The notes under the pieces: model-generated
Databases searched by the model: none
What the model was told of the DNA's origin: nothing
The model's input: the letters and a program-made list of their open reading frames with translations, nothing else
Shown: positions 36,971-51,175 of the stretch, in pieces
Position numbering within the stretch: the first letter of the stretch is position 1
Layout: every line of letters begins with the position of its first letter
Position numbers and translations under genes: made by a program
From: Shinisaurus crocodilurus
Lineage: Eukaryota; Chordata; Lepidosauria; Squamata; Shinisauridae
Length of the DNA stretch: 64,000 nucleotides
Reading direction: 5' to 3'
Assembly: GCA_021292165.1 (NCBI GenBank)
Contig: CM037877.1
Location: forward strand, 127,166,402 to 127,230,401

Positions 36971-39900
36971 ACGTGCGCTTTCATGGGGAATTGTGTGGCA
37001 TTTTAAGTTTTATTTTGAAAAACCCCAGAGAACAGAGTTCACCAAATATCCCTCTTGGATATTTTGGACTACAGTTCTCATTTGCCTCAGGCAGCATGGC
37101 CAGTGGCTGGGGAAGATGGGAGCTGGGGCCCCAAACATTTGGAAGGGCCCCAGTTGGGGAAGACTGCCCTAGAGGTTAAAAAACATGGAGGTACTTATCA
37201 TCAACGATATGTGATGAGTTTATTGAACTGATTGGTCAGCAAGTGCTGCAGCAAATAATAAATGAGATAAAAGAAGCCAAATATTATTCAATTTCTGTTG
37301 ACTCCACCCCTGACATAGCACATTGTGATCAACTAACAATTATATTTCGCTATGTACTACCTAGTGGTCCAGTGGAGCGTTTTACGAAATTCATTCCAAT
37401 GCACGGACACACTGGTATGGAGCTAGCAAACATTATTTTGCAGTTCATGGATGAAAATGGAATTTCCATCAAAGACTGCAGGGGTCAGTCTTATGATAAC
37501 GCATCTAATATGAGTGGTAAATATAATGGTATGCAGGCCTTAATTTGGGGGGGGGGGGGAAACCACTTGCTGAATACATTCCTTGTTGTGCACATTCACT
37601 TAATCTTGTTGGACAAAATGCCGTAAACAGCTGTCCAGTTGCAGTTTCGTTCTTTAATTTTGTGCAGCAGTTGTATTGTTTTTTTTCTGCTTCAACTCAT
37701 CGATGGAATCTGTTAACAGATAGTTTCAAACTATGTGGTATACCGACATTAAAAAGGTTATCTGATACACGTTGGTCTGCTCACCATGATGCTGTGAATG
37801 CCTTACAAAAAGGCTATAGTACTATCAGAGATGTCCTTTCAAATATTATGAATGATGAATCCACAAAGGGAGAGGTCTGTTTACAAGCAAAGGGCCTAAA
37901 TAATGTCATGGATCAATTGGAAACTGGAATAATGGTTGTTGAAGTATGGTCTGTCATTTTACCAAGGTTTCACAGAACCAGTCAGTGTCTCCAAGATGCA
38001 AAATTAGATCTGCATACAGCAACAGACATGCTGAACTCTCTAAAGGATTTTGTGTGGTCTCTCCGTTCTAGATTTTCTGAATTTGAACAGCAGGGTAAAA
38101 ATATTTCCGGCTGCGAGGAGTACCAGCTACAACGTGGAAGGAAAGTGAAAAGAAATAGGAGGTGGGACTATGGTGATGCAGAAGATGCTAATGCTGATAT
38201 GACACCCTCTGAGAGGTTTAAAGTGCATACCTTTTATCCTATAATTGACCAATTGACAGAATCACTGAGGCACAGGCAAGCAGCATACAATATAATTCAA
38301 GAAAGATTTGGATTTCTATCAGAAATATGCACTCTAGCAGCTGATAGTCTACGTTCCAGAGCCACTACACTAGTGTCAAAATATCCTGAAGATCTTGAAC
38401 CCCTGTTTGCAGACGAAATTGTACAGTTTTCATCTATTTTCAAAATGTACCAATCTTCCACTGCAAATCAAGACATTCATGGGAGTCAAGAAACACAAAT
38501 GTACAAGTTTATGATTGCACAATCTCTAGTTGGTGCATTTCCAAATACATTTGTGACCCTCCGCATGTATTTGTGTTTAATGGTCAGCAACTGCAGTGGT
38601 GAGCGTTCATTTTCAGCATTAAAACGTGTGAAAAATGAACTAAGGTCTTCCATGGGTCAGGAGCGTTTAAATGCGCTCTCTCTGTTGTGCATTGAAAATG
38701 GTTTGCTGAACGAGCTTAATCTTGATTCTACAATTGAGGAATTTGCAAGTAAAAAAGCAAGAAAAGTTAATGTGTAATTTTATTTTAATCTACCAGCTTG
38801 ATTCATTTAGTTTAAATGCAGATTAGAGTTCAGTGAATAACCTGTTTGTGTGTTTAAAACTAGTGGTTGCTATTTATTTCAAGAGTTACTACGGTTTTAT
38901 TGAGTTAACAAGCTTATTGTTTACAAAAAAAGAAATATTTTCAATATGTTTCTGTTTTGGCACTTTAATGGTAATTAAAATATTTAATTTGTTTTAATAT
39001 AAAATTGCGTCTTCATTTTATTTATTTCCATAAAAAGGCCCACCAAAATCCTCAGTACCAGGCCCATAATGCTCTTAATCCGGCCCTGGGTGCAGGAGAA
39101 ATGTGGACTGGGGCAGTGGAAAGGTTTAATCCTTTCCATCCTGTGCCAGTCCCCAATTTAAATTATCTCAGGGTGCTACTAGCTGCAGATGGATGAGAAA
39201 AGAGAGAGGAACCCATATTGTACCATCTTTTTGTGTCCATGGATACTACCAGCACCAAAGGGAAGATTTCCATCAGAGAAAAACACAGGGGTGGGGGAAG
39301 TTAACTTACTCCTCTCCCAGTGCCACAGCCCTGGCGCAATCTTCTCCTCCCCATGACTGCTTTCACATGTGAAAAATGGCATTTGGAAATCTAATCATGA
39401 AATTCCTGAGACATCCTACAGAAATCACCATTATCTGGTATGTTTTTAAATGTTACTAAAAATAAATAATAATCACTGATAGGTCTTGAATGTTTAAATG
39501 GTTAGAACATTCTATCTAGTTATTAGTCACTCAAGTACACTTTCTTCAGATGTACATACAGACCATCCAAGTCACCTTTTCACAATCAGCATATTAAAAG
39601 TGAATCAGGTTTGGCTATTTATCATCCTCTGTCTTATTCTGAAGAACACAAATTACAGCTCTTCATTGCATTCTTCTATATTCAATATTCTATTGTGGAT
39701 CATGCATATTAGACCATCTAGATAAGGCATTTCAGCCCTGGTTGAAATAAAGATACTGGATGAACAGTAATTGCCTAAAACTTTTTTGTTAGCTTGGGTA
39801 TGCAGATGAGGTAGATAGAACCAAAGTAGGTAACTTCTTGTCTTGTGTTCTGGATCAAAATTTAAATGAATGGTATTCCTTTAGAGGAGACTTGTATTTA

Positions 39901-42900
39901 ATAGCATGTTTGCAACCTTTTTGCAAAGCTCATAATATTGTGATTTTAAATTAGAGAATGTGGTTAAGATCCTAAAGGCCTCATTCTGTGTTTCTATCTA
40001 CCTTCCCACTGCAGCTCTTGTACCCCGTCCCCATTTCAAAAGCTTCTCCTAAAAAGTAATGAAGCCCTATAAATCATGCAGAGGACTTGCATTGAAAAAG
40101 GTAAATTGCAACTACCAGTCCCTGTGTGCATGTAGAAATCCTTACTGGTTGTAAAGACAGCCCTATGGATCTCAGCCTTATACTATACTATATTAACCTT
40201 AATTCTTGAGTGTAAGAAGGATACCCAGATAATGCAAAAAGTGCCAATCTTTGTGCTTTCCAGATAAAATTACCAAAGTTCTTGTATTATATTGTGAACA
40301 CTAGTTGTGGGTTTTGTTATAGCTAACTTAAAAAACAAACAAATTGAGGGTGTTCTCATTTTATCAATGGGATTAATGGCAATACATTAATGGCATTGTG
40401 TCTTTTCAATGTGTTGGTTCCATTATTCTGTATTGTAAGTCTCCCCATTCCCCCTCCTGTTCACTAGTGTTTGTGTTGCTCAAACACATGTTGAGTATTA
40501 TGTGCTTAGTTGTTTACTAGTACATGGGACAAAAGAACATACTATAGAGAAGGGTAGTTATAAAATAATCATAATTCATTTTTCCAAAATTTATTTATAT
40601 CTAAATTCTACCATAATTCTACTTGAAATATGCTGACATACACCCAACAATAAAGTATTGTGGGGGTTTTTTTGGTTACTTCTCTGTTTTCAGAATATAT
40701 AACCTCACCGGTAACAGTTGTGTTAAAGATTATACCAGATACAAGTGGTGTTCAGAGAGTTGCAAGACTGGCAAGAAAGATGAATAATGCTAAAAGTAAT
40801 TGTTTGGGAACCTGTTGCAATTAATAGGGGTGGGGGAAGGAATAAAGGAGACTGTCCAAGTAGTGATTTCAATACTGACTAATATGTTCTGAAAGACAAA
40901 TAGATGGAAGATTTGTGGATCTTAATTTTCAGGTTAGAAATAAATTACAGGAGTAAAGTAAAAATTTAAGAGTGCAGCAATCTGGTCCTGTGAGCAGTCG
41001 TGTTGTCAGAACACACAGGGTCAGGCTTAAGGGTTCTAGTGCTGTGTTAAGGACTAAATGTTGCGAGCAGTCCCCAGACCTACTGCTGGTGCAGCAGCTG
41101 CCATTAGCACTGCTGGGCTTGTTCCATTGACATGGCTAGTACATATATTGTAAGAGTATTTGTATGGAGCTGCTAGACCTGCAGTGTAGTATGTTAAGAG
41201 CTACTAAATGGTCCTAGGAGCCAAAATCTCAGAACCATTTGGCTTAGGATGCAGTTTTAGCTGCTGCTAAAGTAGTACAGCCATAGGATCTGGCTTCCCA
41301 TTTTGGAGAGATACTTCCTGTGAATTAAAATAAAATTATACATAATTGTAACTAATCATAATAAGCATATTATGCATAAGCATCTGGGTTAAAATAAAGG
41401 GGGCAAAGAATAAGATGAACATGGCGGTTGGAGTCTACTACTGACCGCCCAATCAAGGAGAAGACGAAGATGAAACTTTTGAAAAGCAAATTGCAAATGT
41501 TTCAAGGAGGCATGATGTGGTAGTAATGGGTGACTTCAATTTCCCCGATATCTGTTGGGAGACAAATTCTGCCAAACATGGCCCCTCCAAGAAATTCCTG
41601 ACCTGTGTTGCTGATAACTTCCTCCTACAGAAAGTGGAGGAAGGAACTAGAGGATCGGCTATCCTTGACATGATTCTAACCAACAGAGATGAGTTAGTGG
41701 ATAAAGTGGCAGTTTCGGGAACTCTGGGGGAAAGTGACCATGTTATACTTGAGTTCTTGATTCTAAAAGAAGCAAAAGCTGAGTGTAGCCAAACGCATAC
41801 CCTGGATTTTAGGAAAGCCAATTTTAACAAACTCAGAGCAATGATAAGTAAGGTCCCATGGCAAGCAACTCTAATGAGAAAAGGAGCCCAGGATGGGTGG
41901 CAGTTTTTAAAAAAGGAAATTTTAAAGGCACAATTGCAAACAATTCCCACAAGGAAAAAAGGCAGAGGGCAACAGAAGAAGCCAATGTGGCTTCATAATA
42001 AACTCAAATATGACCTGAAAACAAAAAAGGACACATATAGGAAGTGGAAGGAAGGACAGGCTACAAGGGAAGAGTACAGGCAGGTAGCACAGAACTGCAG
42101 GAATAGTGTCAGGAAGGCTAAATCTGAGAATGAGCTAAGGTTAGCGAGGGATGCTAAAAACAACAAAATAGCTTTCTTCAGATACATGCATAGTAAAAGA
42201 CAGAGGAAAGAAATGGTGGTTCAACTACGCAATGAAGATGGCAAATTGATAACAGAAGACAAAGAAAAGGCAGAAATGGTCAATTCCTACTTCGGCTTGG
42301 TCTTCTCCCAAAAGAGGGTCTATGATCCCCCTGGCAAACCTGAAGTGCAGACTGAAGGGGCAGGATTGCAGCTTGAGATTGATAGGCAAATGGTCAAGGA
42401 ACACCTGATTACTGTAAACAAGTTTAAATCTCCAGGGCCTGACGAGCTGCATCCTAGAGTAATAAAGGAACTGGCAGAAGAACTCTCAGAACCACTGTCT
42501 ATTATCTGAGAAATCATGGAGGACAGGTGAAGTGCCAGATGACTGGAGGAGGGCAAATGTTGTTCCCATCTTCAAAAAGGGCAAGAAGGAGTAACCTGGG
42601 AACTACAGGCCAGTCAGTCTGACATCAATCCCTGGGAAAATTTTGGAGCAGATTATAAAAAAGTCAGTCTGCAAGCACCTTGAAAACAATGCAGTGATTA
42701 CTAGAAGCCAGCATGGATTTGTCAAGAACAAATCCTGCCAGACTAATCTGATCTCATTTTTTGATCGGGTAAGCTCCCTTGTGGACTGTGGGAATGCTGT
42801 GGACATAATATATCTGGACTTCAGCAAAGCTTTCGACAAAGTGCCTCATGATATCCTGGTTAGCAAGCTAGCTAAAAGTGGGCTAGATGGAACAACTATC

Positions 42901-45900
42901 AGGTGGATCCACAATTGGCTACAGAATCGGACTCAAAGAGTGCTTATCGATGGTTCCTTCTCAAACTGGGGAGAGGTAACTAGCGGGGTACCACAGGGCT
43001 CGGTCCTGGGCCCAGTGCTCTTCAACATTTTTATTAATGACTTGGATGAGGAGGTGCAGGGAATGATTATCAAATTTGCAGATGACACAAAGTTGGGTGG
43101 AATAGCTAATACTCTGGAAGACAGAAACAAAATTCAAAGTGATCTCGATAGGCTGGAGCGCTGGGCCGAAAACAACAGAATGAAATTTAATAGGGATAAA
43201 TGTCAAGTGCTGGACCTAGGGAAAGGAAACTCAATGCACAGTTACAGAATGGGGGACACTTGGCTCAACAATACTACAAGTGAGAAGGATCTTGGAATTG
43301 TGGTAGATCACAAGCTGAATATGAGCCAGCAATGTGATGTGGCTGCAAAGAAGGCAAATGCTATTTGGGGCTGCATTAATAGAAGTATAGCTTCCAAATC
43401 GTCTGAAGTGATAATTCCCCTTAACTCTGCACTAGTTAGGCCTCATCTTGAGTACTGCATCCAGTTCTGGGCACCACACTTTAAGAAGGATGTAGACAGA
43501 CTGGAGAGGGTTCAGAGGAGGGCAACAAAGATGATAAAGGGACTGGAAACAAGGCCCTATGAGGAGAGACTGAAAGAACTGGGCATGTTTAGCCTTCAGA
43601 AGAGGAGACTGAGGGGAGATATGATCGCACTCTTCCAGTACTTGAAGGGTTGTCACACAGAGGAGGGCCCGGATCTCTTCTCGATCATCCCAGTTTGCAG
43701 GACACGGAATAATGGGCTCAAGTTACAGGAACCTAGATTCCACCTAAACATCAGGAAAAAATTCCTGACTGTCAGAGCAATAAGAAAATGGAACCAACTA
43801 CCTAGGGAGGTGGTGGGTTCTCCCAATCTGGAGGCATTCAACGTGCAGCTGGACAGCCATCTGTCAGGGATGCTTTGACCTGGATTCCTGCATTGAGCAG
43901 GGGGTTGGACTAGACGGCCTTGTAGCCACCTTCCAACTTTACTTTTCTATGATTCTATATGGGAAAATAGTTGAGTCATATGTTCTGTGACCTATTTGTT
44001 TATTAAGAGTATTTGTATCCTGCCCTTCTGTTGTAAAACTGTGGTCAGGGTAGCTCACAACATATTAAAAGCAACCACAGTGTGTGTGTGTGTGTGTATT
44101 TAATAGGCAAGACTGGGGACTTATTACAGAACATAGAAAGGAGCCAGTACAATAAATTACATTGTCTGGTGGTCACTAAATTTAGGCACTGAGAATAGTG
44201 ATTGATTTTCAAGCTCACCACTTGCATTTATGGAGTATGTTATGTACTAGGAGCTCCCTAATAAGTTCAGGGATAGGCTTCTTGTGTTTGAGCGTGGAAA
44301 GCGAAGCAGGGTCAAGCCTGGTTGTTACTTGGATGGGAGACCCCTCCTCTAGTTTCCTGCATTGAGCAGGGGGTGGGACTCGATAGCCTTGTAGGCTCCT
44401 TCCAACTCTATCTATGAAATCTATGAAAAGTGTCTGAGAGGTGCTTTGTTTTAATTAAAACATCTGCTGCAAGAGTTCTGGCAAGCAAGAAGTGACATTT
44501 TCACAGTGACCAGTGAGGGAGAGGATAGACTAACCGATACAGGTGGCCAATCAGAGCAGCCAGGGTCCTGCGGTTGAGGTGGGGCAAGCGATTTATCAGC
44601 TCCTTGTATTGCTCCAATCGTTGCGACTTTTGGAAGATTTCTGAAAGGAAGAAGCACAGAATTAAAATATGGCAAATGTATTGTACATAAATTCAGTATC
44701 TTATCTTATATTTTGATTTGAAGTTTGACAATGTGCTGCTTCAGATAGTTTTTGATCCTTCGACATTAATTATTGTAAAAGATACTGAGTTGTATACAGG
44801 CACAAGTGAAGAAACCTCTCAGTGGCTTTCAATACCAGCCTTCTGGGCTGCCTTGCTGAGATGGAGCTGGGGACCCATTTTGCAGTGCCTCCGGTCCTTC
44901 CTTGAAGACAGGTTTCACAAAATGGTCTTGGGGGATTCATGTTTCTCTTTTGGCCTATGGGGTCCCTGAGGGTTTGATTTTCTCCCCTATGCTTTTAAAC
45001 ATCTACATAAAACTGCTGGGAGATATCATCCAGGGAGGGGGAGCAGGTTTTCATCAGTATGCTGATGATACTCTGCTCCATCATATCCTGGGGAGGCCGT
45101 GAAGATTCTGAATTGGTGTTTGGAATCAGTGATGGACTGGATGAGGGTGACAAACTGAAATTACATCCAGACAAGAAAAGGGTAAGGATTGAAGCCTACC
45201 AGTCAGGGATAGGATGTCAGCCTGTTCTGTATGGGGTTGTACACTCCTCTTAAAAGATCAGGTTTGTAGCTTGGGACTAGTTCTCTTGGACCCAGCCTTA
45301 TTATTAGATGCTTAGCCATCGGCTGTGGCTAGGAGCGCTTTTCCTCAGCTTTGGCTGGTGCAAGAGCTGCATCTGTTTCTGGTTCAGTGAGACTTGCCCA
45401 AGGTCCTACATGCATTAGTTACATCTTGTTTGGACTACGTAAAAACCACTCAGAAACTAGTGCAGAATGCCACTGCTAGAATTTTGACTGGGGCAAACTG
45501 CTGGGACCTTTATTGTATCAGCTGCACTGGCTGCCAGTTCATTTCTGAGTAAAATTCAAGGTGCTGGTTATCACCTTTAAAGCCCTAGACAGCTGGGCAC
45601 CTGGCTACTTGAAGGACCATCTCCTCCCATGTGAACTTGCCCATCCTTTAAGATCAGCAGTTGCACCCCTCTTGCAGGAGCTGCTACCTTCAGGGGCACA
45701 GTTGGTGGCAATGCACAAGGGGACCTTCTTGGTGGTGGCACCCCATATGTGGAATTCCCTGCCCCAGCAGGTTAGGTCATATTCATCTTTATTTTTGTTC
45801 TGCTAGCAAGTGAAGACATTTCTTTTTAAATAAGCATTTAACTCTGATATTTCTTAATTTTTATTTATTTACTGTTAGTTTTGTTTTTGTTGCTCAATGT

Positions 45901-47754
45901 GTTATTGTGCTTTATGAATGGTTACTGATTTTATGTTTTTATGTTTTGTAAGCCTCTTTGAGCAACTTCTTTTTTGGAGCGAGAAAAGAGGGGCAAATAT
46001 TTCTTAAATAATAAATAAAATTAAAAGCAAAAAGAGCATCTTCGAAAAGGTGTGTGTGCCAGTTTCCCAGGAGATGATTTTGGAAGACTTTTTGTATGTC
46101 TGATAGAGCATGTCTTCCACTTGCGATTTAAGTGTTTTCCAAGCCAGATTGTCTACTCTAATTTGTCTAATACATAAATACTCAGATTTAAAAGGAGGCA
46201 AATTATTTACAGCTTTTATTGATCTAAAGTCTGCTTTTGAATTGAAACCATTTCCCGTGATCTCCTTTGGAGCAAACTGGAATAGCTCTCGATCAACAGG
46301 AGGTTACTATTTCTAATCCGTACTCTGCATCAAAACACATCTGCCCAGGTGTGTTGCAGTAACTATGGCCATTTCTCTAAGGAGATTTTTTCATCTCGTG
46401 ATGTCAGGCAAGGTTGTGTTCTTACCCCACTCTATTTAATCTGTATTTGGCCAATCTCCCCTCTCATCTAGGGTCGCTAGCCTCCCATCCCCCTAAGATT
46501 TGCTCCACAAGAATATTTATCCTTCTCTATGCAGATGATGCCATTCTAATTTCACAGACACGCTTAGGTCTTAAGCGATTACTATCTGGATTTGCTGAGT
46601 TCTGTAATAAAAATCTTTTAACAATCAATTACTCCAAATCTAAAGTGGACTAATTTGCAAGGAAGAAGGTTAGACATTCTTGGGTTATGGATAATAGTAG
46701 GCTTGACCCAGTTGACTCCTATAAATATCTGGGTATTTGGTTTCATGAGACTGCTAACTGGAGAGTCCCGGCGGGAAATTTATTCCAGCTGCCTATCCGT
46801 GTTTTTCAAGTTAAGATAGTATCCCAGATTCTTTTTGGAGCTCCTAGTCTGGTTTCCTTGTCTTAAAGACTCTCTTGAAAGCATTCAATCTTATTTCCTT
46901 AGATCTATATTTGGCGTGCCCAAGTGTGTAGCTAGTGCTGCCCTTTATCTTGAAGCTGGCCTTAATTCTCTTAATTGTCTGGCTTGGATACATTCTATTC
47001 ACTTCTGGCTTCGTTGCCAGCTTTTGGCTAAGCCTAATTCTTTTGTTTCCCAGGTGATGTTAGATTCCTGTGTGTCTGTTTGGAATAAAGCAGTGGGGCA
47101 AAAGGTTGCCTCAATTGGGCTGTCTCCTTCCTATTTGCTATCCTTGTCCTGGGAGAAAGCTAAATTTCTAGTCAAGCAGAGACTAGCTGACATAGATTTT
47201 CAAGAGCTCCACATAGCTGCCCAGGGCCCTTGTTCCCCTCCGTTGCTGGGTTTGTCGGGCCGTTATCCTATAAAAGGGATGCCTTATTTAGAGTGGTTAT
47301 CTATCCCTAAATACAGGAGAGCATTCTCCTTAGCTCAATTTAATGTTCTACCCTCCAAACTTTTGGATGGTAGATAGATACAGTAAAATCCCAGTGAAAA
47401 ATAGATGCTGCCCCTGCAACAATGAGGAGGTGGAATCTGTTGTGCATGTTCTTTCTAATTGCAGTTTCTATCGAGGGGCTAGAGAGACTCTAATACACCC
47501 AATCACACAAACTTTCCCTGGACAATCTTTAGAGTCTCTTTTGACCATTCTGCTTGATGGCTCAAATGGCTTAATCACTAAGGAAGTTGCAAAATTCTTG
47601 AGTGTTGCTATTCTGACTAGGCCTTCTATGCTTGCCTGATTCTGTTTCATTGTGTATGTTTTTATTCTGATTGTACAACTGAGAACTGGGTATATCTTGT
47701 TTGTATTGTATATATATATAGAGAGAGAGAGATTGGTGTAGTTGGTAGACTGTA

Positions 47755-47790
<36 letters not shown>

Positions 47791-50700
47791 TATTATTATT
47801 ATATTTATTTACTCTAATTTGGCCTATCTAGCTCATTATCTATTCCGTTTCTAACTGGCACTGGCTCTCTTGGGTCTTAAGTCAGGGGTATTTCCTAGCC
47901 CTTAGAGCCTTTTGTCTGGAGGTGCTGAGTACTGTAACCAGAGACTTCTCTACATGAGGCTTTTACCCTGCCACTTTACTGGAGCTTCTTCTTCCAGATT
48001 CTTTGCGGGATTAAGATGGGCTCCTTTACACGTGTTTTTTCCCAGGGATTTTCTTTCACTACCTTTTTATAGTTTCCATTATGTTCCACAAGGTGGTGCT
48101 GTGGTATAGCAGAATTGCGTAAATACACGTGCTTTTCATAGCGCCATTTCTAATAATACCACACTGTCCTTGATCGGAAATGAGCAGAAATGGTTGCAAC
48201 GCACAGGAGAGGCCGTGGAGGATGACGATGTTGTGTAAAGTATCTGCACACTACCATGAGTGAGGAATCATGAGCACACAATAAATGCCTTGTATAGAAA
48301 CGCTCTGGGACCCTTTATGTGCAAAGCATGTGCTTAGGGAATTATGACCCTGCCCAAGTTTATTTTTGCAACCAGGAAGGCTAAAAAATTGTCTCTTAAA
48401 AAAAGAATAAGCTGAGCTTAAACATCTGGTTCATGGGATACTGCACTGGAAGACAACTTCTGAAAATTGCGGTTCAGTGGCAGCCTCACAATGAACTGAG
48501 GTCTCTGTATCTCACTCCCAAGGGTGGCCTCTGTTGTCGGAATCTAGAGTGTGAAGAGCAGCCCTAGCAGCTGGCCAGGGCATGAAGGAATAGCACAGCA
48601 AGGCTGGTACCTGCAGCCTCCTTCCACTGGGGGTGCAAGCATGTGGTGAAGACAGGATCCTCTAGCTCCCGGAAAAAACGCTTCAGCACATCAGTCACAT
48701 CCTCAATGAAATTGTCGCTGATGCGCAGTTTGACGTTTCGGGCGTCTCGCCGGAACTCCTCCATCAGTCCCTTAATACGGGACTTGGCTCCATTCTTCCG
48801 ATAAATACCTTCGTGTTGCAGCCCTGAGGGAGAAGAAGGGGAAGTGGGAGACAAGGCAGTCCAATGAAGAAATGACACTTGGGAAATTTTAAAAAAATGG
48901 CTGAGAGGGCTAGCTCAGCTCTCCAACCAGGAATCTTAGAGGGAAATTTATAATTGATTCACCACACCCCAACACCTTGGGGTGGATAATAAAAGCAAAC
49001 TCTCTGCACCCCAGCAGAACAGAGCAAAATATAACCAAATCCATTTCACTTTCTTTAGCCTTTCCAGCCTTTTTTCATTACTAAAGGTTTATTGAACTTT
49101 TGCTTCAGGTACAATAATCAAATATATAATTGCTTCTGGATGCTTACAGCAGTAATGAAGCCCTTGAAATGAATAACCCGCCCTCGTCATCATACCCTTT
49201 CCTCTCAATCAGAGAAAAAGAGGAGTGAACAGATATATGCCCATGTCCGATGTGAGTGGAAACAAAGGAAAATGATCATGGGAGCAATCCTGTGGTCCCT
49301 GGGAAAGTGTCACCCCATGTGGGGGGCGAATTTCAAGGAGGATTGCAGCTGGGCAGGGAAGGGTTAACTCTCCCCTCCTAAATGCTACATTGACAGTGTT
49401 CTCCAACCTTGGGTCCCCAGATGTTTTTGGCCTACAACTCCCAGCATGCCCCACCCAAGCGTAGCTGGCTGGGGCATGCTGGGAGTTGTAGGCCAAAAAC
49501 ATCTGGGGACCCAAGGTTGGAGAACACTGGGCTACAAGCTACACCTCCCCCTCCAAAAAATCTCTCCCTGCATGGCAATTAAGTTTAGAAAGCACAAGTT
49601 TCCATTTCTTTGGGATTATCTGGGCCAGAGTGCACATTAGTTGAAGGATTTATTTTATTTGGGATTACTTGGATGAGAAATTAATTGTCTGGCTTTCCCT
49701 CCTGTGAAATTTAAATAAATCCTAGTAATTATTTCTACATTTGCATAGATAGAGATACTGTATACATCAACATATGCAATTTTTAGGCAGATTTGGGTCC
49801 TATGGAACTGGTCCCCAAATCTTTCAAGTGCCTAGCAACACCCTGCTTGTGAGTAAAAAAGAGAGGGTCGGCTGCATGGTCCATATTTAACACATCATGT
49901 AGTTTGCCTCTCAGTTATGCATATTTTTTACGCAAAGCAGTCACAGAGGCTGCATGCTTGAGTAAAGTTTGGTGGGAAGGTTTGTTTCAATTGTTCACCT
50001 CCAGGGCTTCTCAAAACATTTTTCTGGCTGTTTTTCAGCTGAAACTTGCCCTCCAGCTGTTTTTCACGCAGCTGCAAGTGGATGTTGCTGAGCATAAGAG
50101 TGGCCAGTGGATGGTTTTAAGCAGCCCTAGACATTCAGAAGCGAAGCATCCCCATTCCCTTGCCTTTGCCTCTCCTCTGCTTTCTACGACTGCTTTTGGT
50201 GGGGGAGTTGCGGAAAAATGTATACATATGACTGCCTGTCACATATAGCTAGAGAGGCCTTTGGATCAGGGCCGGATTAAGAGCATTATGGGCCTGGTGC
50301 TGAGGATTTTGGTGGGCCTTTTTATGGAAATAAATAAAATGAAGACGCAATTTTATATTAAAACAAATTAAATATTTTAATTACCATTAAAGTGCCAAAA
50401 CAGAAACATATTGAAAATATTTCTTTTTTTGTAAACAATAAGCTTGTTAACTCAATAAAACCATTCATCACATATCGTTGATGATAAGTACCTCCACGTT
50501 TTTTAACCTCTAGGGCAGTCTTCCCCAACCGGGGCCCTTCCAAATGTTTGGGGCCCCAGCTCCCATCTTCCCCAGCCACTGGCCATGCTGCCTGAGGCAA
50601 ATGAGAACTGTAGTCCAAAATATCCAAGAGGGATATTTGGTGAACTCTGTTCTCTGGGGTTTTTCAAAATAAAACTTAAAATGCCACACAATTCCCCATG

Positions 50701-51142
50701 AAAGCGCACACACACACACACACACACACACTATTAGCCAAGCACACACACACACACACACGTACACACACACACACACACACAGAACTCTGTTCTCTGG
50801 GGTTTTTCAAAATAAAACTTAAAATGCCACACAATTCCCCATGAAAGCGCACGTGCACACACACACACACACACAGTATTAGCCAAGCAGGTGACATTTT
50901 GCAGGCGGCAGGAGGATCAACACCCCCAAAAGGCAGACACATTCACATAAATAGAACATTCACAACAACCATTTTTAAATAAACATAAACCATCTTCCCC
51001 AGCCACTGGCCATGCTGCCTGAGGCAAATGAGAACTGTAGTCCAAAATATCCAAGAGGGATATTTGGTGAACTCTGTTCTCTGGGGTTTTTCAAAATAAA
51101 ACTTAAAAAAATGCCACACAATTCCCCATGAAAGCGCACGTG

Positions 51143-51175
<33 letters not shown>

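Larger units (their letters stand above)
36038..39088 (+). mobile_element. hAT element 1: 3.05 kb, chimeric, partial transposase
   Basis: Terminal inverted repeats CAGGGCCGGATTAA and TTAATCCGGCCCTG. Perfect 8-bp duplication GGTGCAGG at 36030-36037 and 39089-39096. The left 1.2 kb is non-coding except for a signal-peptide-like exon at 36660; it also holds a TG microsatellite and a MITE fragment near 37068-37170. The right part encodes the C-terminal two thirds of a ZMYM1-like hAT transposase. Sits in the ARAP3 intron between exons 12 and 13. Confidence 0.92.

Noticed and set aside
44290..44343. Possible 5S rRNA gene
   Set aside because: Only the 3' half matches; the rest is replaced and the CR1 tail follows. 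A SINE-like derivative.
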